This document shows positions 27,392 to 36,894 of a DNA stretch of 64,000 nt, in pieces. This stretch comes from Malurus cyaneus samueli (lineage: Eukaryota > Chordata > Aves > Passeriformes > Maluridae): contig CM019217.1 in the NCBI GenBank assembly GCA_009741485.1, positions 30,187,247 through 30,251,246 of the forward strand. Direction: 5' to 3'. Made by a program: the position numbers and the translations under genes. How positions within the stretch are numbered: the stretch's first letter is position 1; every line of letters begins with the position of its first letter. A model generated the notes under the pieces. The model did no database searches. It had not been told where the DNA came from and worked only from the letters and a program-made list of their open reading frames with translations.

Positions 27392-27747
27392 AAAAAAAAC
27401 AAAAAAACAAAAAAACCACAAAACCAAAGTAACCTGAAGGGAACAAGAAAAAAAGACAAAAAAATCTTGTTTGATGTCAGTATTATTTAGTTAAGGCTCT
27501 CAGAGGCACAGCATCTCAGTGACCTTGTTACACAAAATTACTTTTTATGCAAGCTTTTAGAGCAAGACAAATATGACAGGGTGTTCTAAAATGTTTTGAG
27601 TGTTTGCCCTTTTTCTATGCTGGCTCTTCCCAAGAAGTTCAGTAAATGAGTATGCTTAAAGGAATGTTCTGGAAGAAAATAAATCTTCGGGAAATATTGA
27701 ACAATAGCAATAAAATGAGTTTTACATTCCACAATATAAATACATAA

Positions 27748-28038
27748 CCATAGAAAGGCCTGGGTTGGAAGGGACTTTAAAGGTCACCTAGTTCCACACC
27801 CCCTGCTGTGGGCAGGGGACTTTCCACTAGACCTGGTTGCTCAAAAGCGTCCTACCTGTCCTCAAACACTACCAAGGATGGAGCATCCACAATTTCTCTG
27901 AAAACCTGTCCCAGCACCCCTCACAGTAAAGAATTTCTTTCGGTGTCTAATCTAAAACGATTGTCTCACTTGAAAGTCTTTCCCCCTTGCCCTGTCACTG
28001 TAAATAGTGTCCTTGTAAATAGTCTCTCTCCATCTTTT
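27748..28038 (-). mobile_element. CR1 LINE 3' fragment
   Basis: Read on the minus strand it is the CR1 3' region. On the plus strand the inverted 3' end reads GGCCTGGGTTGGAAGGGACT, then a segment corresponding to GGTCACCTAGTTCC, and it ends at TCTCTCTCCATCTTTTCT. It is 5' truncated exactly where the SINE begins, so the two pieces may share an insertion history. Confidence 0.85.
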
Positions 28039-28040
28039 CT

Positions 28041-28185
28041 AAGAATCACAGAATATTCTGAGTTGAAAGGGACCCACAAGGATCATGGAGTACAGCTCTT
28101 AAGTGAATGGCCTGTAGGGATTCAAACCCTCAACCGTGGCATTATTAGCACCCACACTTAGACCTAATCTGAGCTGATCTCAGGG
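28041..28185 (-). mobile_element. SINE with tRNA-Ile-like head and CR1-like tail
   Basis: On the minus strand, 28185 to about 28085 resembles tRNA-Ile(AAT). A box-A-like stretch is followed by GTGCTAATAATGCCA (the anticodon arm) and GGGTTTGAATCCC (box B), then an acceptor-like GGCC. The tail (about 28085-28041) is the CR1 terminal type ending ATTCTGTGATTCTT. This matches the TguSINE1 type described from passerine birds: a tRNA-Ile head fused to a CR1-X tail that uses CR1 machinery. It is diverged, so recent activity is unlikely. Confidence 0.75.
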
Positions 28186-28191
28186 TCTTGT

Positions 28192-28212
28192 AGAAAAGAA
28201 ATATGCTAAAAA
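28192..28212. repeat. Right copy of 21-bp direct repeat
   Basis: Identical to 27371-27391. It abuts the tRNA-like end of the SINE within a few bases, as a target-site duplication would. Confidence 0.85.
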
Positions 28213-28593
28213 GCTCTTCAGGTTCTTCCTGTTGAAGACTAATATTGATGCAAGCTTCCTCAGAACCATTATTTGGAATCTAGTTACCTGGCAGTACTTC
28301 TCTTTATTCATTACATTATATCAACTAATTAAATTCATATTCTGAATTTCAAATGAGTATTAATTACAATACGTTACTCCTGAGAAACCTACACTAAGAA
28401 TCAATCAAAAATTCAAAATCATTCAGCAAATAATTTTTACTGAGAATCTTACTATGACTGATGGCTTTTTTTTTTTTTAAGGAGGGACATACCTGTTCAT
28501 AGTGTGACTCTGAACCAATAGTTACTCAGTGGGTGGGCTCTGAATTCAGAAAGTGGAAAAAAGGCATGGCATTTTAAAGTTGGATTTATTGAA

Positions 28594-28620
28594 AATAAAT
28601 AAAATAAAATAAAATAAACG
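28594..28620. repeat. (AAATA)n simple repeat
   Basis: AATAAATAAAATAAAATAAA-type repeat, about five units. Confidence 0.85.
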
Positions 28621-28974
28621 ATTTATTGAGGGTTATAAGTAGAGTGCCCATCACTTCAGGGCTTTAAACAAAGACTAGATGGTTAAAATATGTGACTATG
28701 GTTCAGTTTAAACCATAGTTACAGAATTATACACAGTGTCAAGTCAGAGATTTGTGTTATTCAAGAAGTCTATATGCTACCCATCATCATAATGGTTTTG
28801 TTAGAATAAACACACTAAATAGAAGACTTCCAAAGAATATACAAATGGAAGTCACATAATCACAAAAGGGAGAAAGGTCTTTTTAGACCTGTTGGATACA
28901 TTCAATACGGAAAACTGGCAAACGTTTGTAGGAGACTGAAGGAGGTGACTGGCTGAAAACATTTTAGGCTCGTT

Positions 28975-29260
28975 TGTGGGGAAAGGGGCAAAACAAGTTT
29001 TGCCATGGCAAAACAACACTCTACTCCACACACCCCTTCCCTGGGGTGTGTATCCCAGCCCTGGCAGGAGGTGCCAATCCCTGCACACTGGAGGCAATGC
29101 TCCACACCTGTTCCTGGAGTCCCTAACCCAGCTCCTGAGTGGCCACCAGACCAGAAGTCCCACCTAGGGGAAGGGCCCAGAAAAACCAAAATGTACTTAA
29201 GCCAGAGCACAAGGCAAGCATACTGTCTTGACCCTATCTTCCCTGGGTTTTGATCAGCTG
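28975..29260. other. GC-raised block, unclassified
   Basis: About 285 bases are clearly richer in G and C than the surroundings (CCTTCCCTGGGG, GCCCTGGCAGG and similar), with frames of about 60-130 codons open on both strands. It borders a pyrimidine-rich stretch at about 29295-29350. It looks like a decayed dispersed repeat, but I cannot assign a family and see no terminal repeats. Confidence 0.35.
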
Positions 29261-32200
29261 AAACAGTGATGGAACCAGAAGTAGTAGCCATATTTGTTCT
29301 TTTCTGTATCTCTTCTCCCTTTTGCTTTCTTCTTCTCCTAACTGTCTCTTCTTGAAGCCTGAGTAACCTAAAATCGGGTCTGGAGTTTACAAAGTTTGTT
29401 GCTTTGTGAAATGCTTTATGTTGATTGAATGTTGCTTTAAATTTTTGCCAAAATTCCCTGATTTTTTTCAGTTTGTCAGTGAAGTTTCTCTTGTTTTGAC
29501 CTCATGAGGTCAAAATATCTTGCTGATATTTTCTCTCCTATCTGACTCAGGGTACATAAAAGAATCTTCAATCCTTTTAAGAAACCCATTGAGTGAGACC
29601 TGGGGCCTTACAATGTCATAGACCTTACTGTGGCCAGTAACACCTGGATGTTCACACAGTCTTTCAGATATGCTAAATTGTAACAGTAATAAATTGAAAA
29701 TACTTTGAAATGGAATAGGATGCTTGGTTTCATAACGTAGATGCCATACTTTTTTTCTGAGGGGTAAAAGCAATTAAATAAACAAAATAAGCCCAAAACC
29801 CATCCTGACCAACCCTATCAAAATCATGATGTCTGAGTAAACTTACTTTCGGGAATTTTTAAAATTTTTCTAGCATATGAAGCAGTAATAATGTGTCACT
29901 CCCACATGAATATTTTGTTACTGAAACAGAACAAAACAGAAATAAAAGACAAATCAAACTCAGCTTTATTACTAAAAAATTCTGCATGTTAATATTTTTA
30001 AAGGCAGCCTCCTTTACAAAAGTGTGTATTTTTTTATGGACTGACTTAAGAATTGCATGGTGCTTTTGCAAGGAAATCTGGCTAAGTAGTTAACATAATT
30101 TATGATGTCCCTGTTTAACAGATGCTATGTATCTTTCCTTTTTAAAGTGTATTCTGCAAATGAAAGCATTGCAAGAATGCATATGAGCTTCTCACACATA
30201 ATGCTATGGATGTTTGCATAGCTGACAGATGTTAAATGACTTCCAGCAGCAGGCTACTGATAGAAGTGGGTACAACTTTATCTGCTTAAGTAGAGTTATT
30301 TCACATTGTACAACAGTTCATTTTAATGATATTTACATTAGAGGAGATCCACATATCCAGGATAATAAAATGATAAAAAGCTACCCTGGATCTAATCAAC
30401 AGGCTGGACTGCCGTAAAAAAATTTATCGATTAAGCTTTTAAAAGTTAAATATAGTAACTAGCTGTTCATATATTTTGTTTCTTTGGAGACACCTAACAA
30501 AAACAGTCTATTATACTTACTTCTGCATTAATAGATTCTGTGGATTTCTTCTTACTAAAGCAATTTGACACTTGAATATTCCTCTGGAATAATCTATATC
30601 AGTTTAACTGAGTCCTGCTTAGTCAAGTGACAGTTGTCTTTTGTGTACTGTCGCATTTATATGCAAGAATCTTGCACCAGAGTATTAGAATACCTACATA
30701 ACAAGATCAAATTTAAAATGACATGCACTTGGCAGTACAAATCCCTAAAGTTCATGAGATGCCAATGACTGACCTCTTTGAGGGAATTCCATTTATTCAC
30801 GGGCAAATATACAATGTATATGAAGAAGTTCTGTTGTACCAAACACAACAGAAATGAACAAAAAAAAGCAGGATCACTGTTCACTATTCCAATTCTCCTC
30901 TTAGTTACTACTATTTGCTGAGTGTTACTGATTTTTTTTGTCTCACTCTATGACATTGGTGCCTTCTTCCTGTGTTTCAGCTTCTGCTTTTTTCACTGTA
31001 TTATTAGTAACATTTTACTTTTTCAATGCCAGAAGAGTTAGAGCACTACAAGCCACTATTTTGCTTACTTTTGGACAAATAACAAACTTCAGAATATTTT
31101 AAATTTCTTTCTTTTTAGCATGCTGTCTTTAAAATGCTTGCCACAATCTAATGAAAGCAGTGATAGAAATAAATTGCACCAAAAATACATTAATCCATCT
31201 ATAAACTTATGGAGATTTTGCCATATTTGTATATTCACCAAACATATTGCACATAGTGACCAGGGCCTATTACTGCAACCTGAAATATGAGATCACATAC
31301 TCGAAATGTTACGGCAATAAATGTAATTCCCTAATGAAACCAAGAGATAAGCAGAAAAGAACTTCTTACCTATTCTGAAATTACAGAATGAAGGCACTTT
31401 ATTTTTTTGGTGTATGGATAAAACATACAAAAATAAAGCCCAGGTTTTAAATAATTTACTTCATTTTTGTGCTGTGTTCTAAGAAATAGGTGCATAATTT
31501 AGCAATTTCATAATCTGTCAATTCAGATATGCAATACAGAAATCAGCAACATACCATTTTAATGGATAATAAGACCGGTGCAGTCAACATATTTAGACAT
31601 TTTTTATCACACACCAAATATGGAGAAAAAACACCCAATTCTTATTAGAAATAGAAAATAAGCAACCCCTCACATCTATTTCAATAGGCAATAGCAAAGA
31701 CAGTGTTACTAGCATAGATGGAGCACATCAGAGTTGAAGACCACACAAACATCTAGGTTTGTATACATCTTTGCAGAATATAGAAAAACAGTGGACTTGG
31801 AGAAGGCCCAGTGAAATCCTAAAAAAAAAACCCAAACATTATCACAATAAGTTCCATTGTTGGTGTTTGTCTTCTATGGATTACCCTCAAAATAATAACA
31901 AATACAAATTAAGCTATGTTGTGAGGAAATCCATCTGGCAAAGTGACCTGCTCAAGATCTTAGTGTGAGTGCCAAGAAAAGAACATGGCCCATAATCTTC
32001 TGCCTTATTTAGAAGAACAGCTTACCTGTTCTTCTATATCCTGCCTTCTTTACACAGGAAGCTTCCTGATGGCCTCAGTTTTCCTTTTGTCCCCTCCAAA
32101 GACATTGTTCTCCTATATTCTACATTTTGAAAAGTGCAGAACATCTTTGGAAAGGTGCACCAACTAATCCCTCTTCCTTGGTATTTATTGATTTAGTACT

Positions 32201-32529
32201 GTTATCCATCTGTACCAACCCTAATCAACAGTGTAACTGGAACTACATAGCATCAAATCTCTACCACCAGAAAAAAAAAAAAAAAATAAAAGGTAACCAA
32301 AAAGTAATTTAATCAGGAATGTGACATCAAGATTTAGATTACAAAGTTATTTAAAACGTTTCAAAATCACTCTAATTTAAATCCTTGCATTTATATAGGT
32401 ATGTATGTATATAGTCATTGGACATGCAAGGCCATTATACTTGGTTATTTCTATATTTGCAAAACTGATATCACAAAAGCAAATATCTATTTCAAAAGCA
32501 TTATTGCTAGAGGATAAAATGTAGAATAT

Positions 32530-32625
32530 AGGAGTATAGGAATATATTAATATATTTTATATAGAATATTATAAATATTATATAAATATTATTATATTAC
32601 TATATTAATTTAATAAATTAATCAA
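32530..32625. repeat. AT-rich low-complexity tract
   Basis: Almost pure A and T with TATAAATATTAT-like units. Simple sequence. Confidence 0.8.
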
Positions 32626-35554
32626 CTCTGTGTAGCCACAGTGGAACACCTTATAAAAATATTTTTATTATAAGTCAGCATGATTTATTATGAATAAAAG
32701 GCCACGTAATCATTTGGAACTTTTTCTTTTTGTAGATTGGATGCTCACTAACAAACTGCTGAGTGGCTGTGAAATACAACTTAAAACTTCAGCAGATTTC
32801 TTCACATTTAAAGAAACATAAACACATATGAAAAAAATATTAGTTAGCTTTGAAGAATTCACTGTTGCTTCTATATGCTAATTATTTTAATGCTGGTATG
32901 CCTTTAACATAACTGAAGCCATACAGTGTGGAGAAAACAGTTACGAATATACTGGAGTGACTGATATCAATTGCAGATTGCTAGGTAAAAATCAAAAAAG
33001 TAGGAAGTATCTACAGACTTTTCCTCTTAGAATTTTAATTTGCAAATCAGAATTCTTGGTTCTGATAATTTCTCTATAATGTGTGTAGTGGGGTTGCATA
33101 TTTGTTTCATATTCTTGTTCTTTGATTCAATACAGAGATAGCAGATCATGTGGTATTTCTAAGCTGTATGCTAATTTTCTCTTTTTCCTGCTCAATTTTT
33201 GATTTACTTGTTTGTTTAATGTAGCACATGTTCATGCTGTGACTCCATAAATCTAAATAATGTGGAAGTGGTTAGACAATATCATACTGTAAATCAACCA
33301 TCCAAGATTTTGTGAATTAAAGGTTGTTCCTACTCACTTTTCTGAAGAATCTGAAATAGACCTGTTTAAGTCAAATCTGTAACTTCAGAACAACTGATAT
33401 ATTTTGTTTCTTCTTGGGTTAACATTGTCAGCCAAGGAATAAATTGCAGGTACTAATGGAATACAAATAGAAAAAAGAAAGATGAGAGCTAAGTTAACTA
33501 AGAGTATCAAATATAACATAGAATATGTTATACAACATATTTAAACAACATAGAGGGACATCCAGATTAAAACCCATATTTGTATGTTGCTTTTGAAAAT
33601 TTATTTAATTTCTAAAGTATGGTTAGAAAATCTTTAAATAGATTTTAATGGAGTCTGATTTCAAAGAGGACAGTGAGAAAGATGTGGTCTCAGTGCTTAT
33701 AAGCAGGGCAGCATTGGTGATCCTGATATGTTTTGGTTGTGTGTAACCGGTATGTTTAAAAAAAAAACCTGATTATGTCTTGTAGGTCCATCCATCGCTT
33801 TATCACTTGGTCTGATACCAGTCACTAATGTTTTATTATACCTCAAATGCACATAACAGCAAATGTTACAGATCAATGAGATAATGACAGTGTCAAGAGG
33901 ATTACTTTCTGCACCCCTACAGATACGGAGAAGATTTACAACAGGCATCCTGTCCCTTCTTCATCTGAGATTTTTCCTGGGATCTGACTAAGTTAGCTGC
34001 TACCTATCTTCCAATTATTCCTCTTTCCTTTATTGCTTCTGATGACTGTTTTGCCTGAGTGGATCATTGAAAATGGTTTCCTTTTTGTCCTGGTTTCTTC
34101 ACTGGTATTTAATTGGTGGATCTTGACCATCTTTAAGCTTGGCTTCATGGTTTTAAATGCCTCTCCCCCTAAACCTGCTTAACTTGTTATCAGACCCCAT
34201 AGGGATAAGTGGACACTTCATCTTCCTATATAAATGAATTTAAAACTCTTTGTTAACACTTTAAAAGATCTTTCCAATCTAACATTAGGCAAAGAAAAAA
34301 TAGTACAGTAGCTACATAGTCACTGTGTAACCATATTATGGTAGACTTACCATTTTTGGTCAGTTTAAATTTTGCAGCAAAAACCTCTGTGTCATAAAAT
34401 CAGGAAAAGGGACAACTACTGCTTGAACTGAATACTCAATTGTTTCAGGACCTTTAAAAATCCCTCTCCCCAGATACTTCCTCTGTCTCACTAAAAAAAC
34501 AATCCTTCACTTCTTGTCTCCAGTCCTTACATGCCTGTATTTTGTTTGTTTTCTTTCACTTTGGAATGAGAAAGTAAAATTAACAAGATACAGTCAATGG
34601 CTGTGCAAGGAAAATATCATCACGTCTCTGACACAGCCTTCAATCCTAATCAAATTGGGCTATCTCAAAGATAATCTATTCAGTTTCTGTGAGGATGCAC
34701 TCATTAGCCTGTTTGCTCGGGGAAGCGCCTATAACAGAAATCTTTGTAGGGAGGTTTAGTTACTGTCTGTCCAGAGACTCATTAGCGTTGATGTAGGTAT
34801 TCCCCCCAAAAATATTTGTTTTATTTAATTAACGAGACATTTTTAAGCCATGTGAGTTTTGCCTCATAGTCATTCCTAAATCCTGAGATGTTACTTTACA
34901 ACAGTAGTGGAGAACCACCTACTGGAAATTATGCTTCTTGCAGTGCAGTCCAAGATTCCTTCATGCCTGTTGTACCTTTTTGAATTCCCCATCCCAAATG
35001 AAAAATTACTTTGAGGAGCCATTTCTAAAACAAACAAACAAAAAAAAATAAACCACACAAACAAGTTTGCAGCCAATTCCAGAACAGGGGCAGAAAATAA
35101 TAGAAAAATCATCCTGCAAACTTCAAGCAGTAATCAGACTAATGATGCTGTAAGCTAAGGAAAACACACAGTTATGATACAAATGACTACACTAAACTAC
35201 TTCATTATTACTGAAACATGCTACAGTCAATTTGATTTAACAAAAATGTTTTTATTGCAACATCTTTATTTTGCAGGTTTTCCAACAATTTAGTTCCTTT
35301 TCCAGATTACATCTAAATTAATGTGTCATTGACAATAATTCATGTGTCCTTTCTTGTGTCTTTTTTTTTTTATTTTTATTTTTTAGCAAAATACATTAGT
35401 ATAAGTACTAACATGGGAGAGATGGGGGCCAACTACATTTCCATGTTGTACCAGTAGAGTGTTTCTCTAGTAGGATCAATCATGAGGGTTATGTAAAAGC
35501 TTAATGCTTTTGCTTTACAAAGTCAGTATAAAGGAAAGACTGAAAATGCTGGTT

Positions 35555-35583
35555 TGTTTTTTTTTTTTGTTTTTTTTTTTTTA
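35555..35583. repeat. T run
   Basis: Two T runs separated by one G, 28 T in total. A similar T-rich tract lies at about 35361-35385. Confidence 0.85.
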
Positions 35584-35714
35584 TTTGACAAGAGGCAATC
35601 CTCCTAAATGAAAGAAATATAAATGATACCAGCTTCACTGAAATAGAAATCCTGAGTGTGTTATCCAAGTCCAGACCCTGAAGGACTAACAGCTTCCGCA
35701 TGAGGGGAACAGGA

Positions 35715-36008
35715 AGGACGGGCACTCATCTCTTCTGCGGTGACAGGTGACTAGACCTGGGGGAATGGCCTGAAGTTGCATCAGGGGAGGTTTAGGTTGG
35801 ATAACAAGAAAAGTTGTTTCACCCGGCAGGTGGCTGGGCACTGAAGCAGACTCCCCGGGAAGTTGTCATAGCACCAAACCTGACAGAGTTCAACATGTGT
35901 TTTGCCAATGCTCTCGGGCACATGGTGTGAGTTTTGGGGTGTCCTGTGCAAGGCCAGAGCTGGATCTTGAAGGGCCGCTTTCAATTCATCATAGTCTATG
36001 ATTCTAAC
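35715..36008 (+). mobile_element. CR1 LINE 3' fragment
   Basis: Sense-oriented CR1 3' region. It contains GGGGAATGGCCTGAAG, GGGGAGGTTTAGGTTGGATA and GGCACTGAAGCAGACTCCCC, then CCTGACAGAGTTCAA and a terminus close to CTATGATTCTAA. It is 5' truncated and ends about 350 bp before the PCM1 CpG island. Confidence 0.9.
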
Positions 36009-36401
36009 AGCTTCTGTTAAACACCAAGCAGAGCACACAGGCTTTTATGCAAAACTATTGTTTGTTAAATACCAAACCCTTTATTTGCATTTTTTTCCCC
36101 TCAAAGGAAACTATAAAGAACCTAGATGCGTGAACTCCATGTCACAAATCAAGGAGCAAAACTCGCCAAAGGCACATAGGAACAGACTGGTCAAAACTGC
36201 TCCAAACGCGGGTGCCTGTCCACGCCGAGGGTTTCGACCCTAGGTTATTTTCCTCGTCTTCGAATCAGGCAAAAATATTAACAGAGTTCATCAACGTTTT
36301 CGTATTTTACTTTATAGGGGACTCTCCACGGGTCGCACGACGGCGACCAATACGGCCCAGTTCTGTCATGGGGTGGAGCGGCGCCGTGCCCTGAGAGGAA
36401 A

Positions 36402-36420
36402 ACTACCACTCCCAGGAGGC
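36402..36420 (+). promoter_or_regulatory. ZNF143/THAP11-type site
   Basis: ACTACCACTCCCAGGAGGC matches the 19-base ZNF143 (Staf) motif, in its ACTACAACTCCCAGCATGC form, at 16 of 19 positions. Confidence 0.65.
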
Positions 36421-36462
36421 ACCGCCGCCGGCCCCAGGGGTGTCGGCCCCCCGGCGCGCAAC

Positions 36463-36481
36463 GCACGCTGGGAGTTGGAGT
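36463..36481 (-). promoter_or_regulatory. Second ZNF143/THAP11-type site, inverted
   Basis: On the minus strand it reads ACTCCAACTCCCAGCGTGC, matching the same motif at 17 of 19 positions. It is 42 bp from the first site and points toward it. Confidence 0.7.
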
Positions 36482-36599
36482 TTCTGCCGCACCCCGCTCT
36501 TTCCCCGACCGCCTCGGCGGTTGCGCGGGGATCTTCGGGTGTCCCGCGGTACGGGTCGAGCGGGGCGCGCGCCGTGCGGAAGGGCCTGGGCGGGTGGAG

Positions 36600-36612
36600 G
36601 TTGCCAGGTAAC
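36600..36612 (+). promoter_or_regulatory. RFX X-box
   Basis: GTTGCC-A-GGTAAC fits the X-box consensus RYYNYY N1-3 RRNRAC at every position and is nearly palindromic. RFX factors use such sites to drive ciliary and centrosomal genes, which suits PCM1. Confidence 0.75.
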
Positions 36613-36694
36613 GGCGAGTGTCTGTCTGTCTGCCTGTCGCTCCGTCTGTATCCCTCCGCCTGGGGCCACCCCCCGCGCCCCCGGCTGAGGGGCG

Positions 36695-36708
36695 GCCAAG
36701 ATGGCGGC
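36695..36708 (+). promoter_or_regulatory. YY1-type site (AAGATGGCGGC)
   Basis: GCCAAGATGGCGGC is the classic strong YY1 element. It usually sits just downstream of transcription starts in CpG-island promoters, which suggests a start slightly upstream of 36695. Confidence 0.7.
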
Positions 36709-36733
36709 GGCGGCTGAGGCAGGAGCGCCGTGA
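36701..36733 (+). other. Upstream ORF in PCM1 5' UTR
   Basis: ATG within the YY1 motif opens a 10-codon frame (MAAAAEAGAP) that ends at TGA. If the transcript starts upstream of it, this uORF would precede the PCM1 start codon. Confidence 0.4.
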
Positions 36734-36894
36734 ACGGCTCCGCCAGCGCTGCCCCGCCGTGCCGGGCGAAGCGAAGCCGCGCCGCTCCTCCGCTGCCCGA
36801 AGGTGAAACACTCAACCGAGCAGCCCGGGCCCCGCGAGTGGCGGCCGGCGGTGGAGGAGGAGCCGGGCCGGGTGACCTCCCCTCCGGCGCGGGG

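Larger units (their letters stand above)
23265..36340. other. FGL1-PCM1 head-to-head interval
   Basis: About 13 kb of AT-rich DNA between the first coding exon of FGL1 and the PCM1 CpG island. It must hold the FGL1 promoter and non-coding first exon, if synteny and the acceptor at 23265 are read correctly. Several minus-strand donor-like sequences exist (for example near 31370, 32025 and 34350), but I cannot choose between them. Recognisable contents are CR1 fragments, one tRNA-derived SINE and simple repeats. Confidence 0.6.
36640..36894 (+). other. PCM1: PCM1 non-coding first exon (approximate)
   Basis: The start is inferred from the YY1 site and is uncertain. Two donors are possible. One is AAG|GTGAAA, ending the exon at 36802. 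The other is GGG|GTGAGC, ending it at 36893, which has the better match at the +5 base. The exon contains a short upstream reading frame at 36701-36733. A further non-coding exon between here and 40709 cannot be excluded. Confidence 0.5.

Noticed and set aside
28085..28185. A functional tRNA-Ile gene
   Set aside because: The tRNA-like part is diverged (extra G before the anticodon arm, altered stems) and runs directly into a CR1-type tail, so it is a SINE head, not a tRNA gene.
34300..34360. Non-coding first exon of FGL1 at a strong minus-strand donor (ATG|GTAAGT, near 34351)
   Set aside because: At least three comparable donors occur in the same interval and no promoter element distinguishes them. 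Any choice would be a guess.
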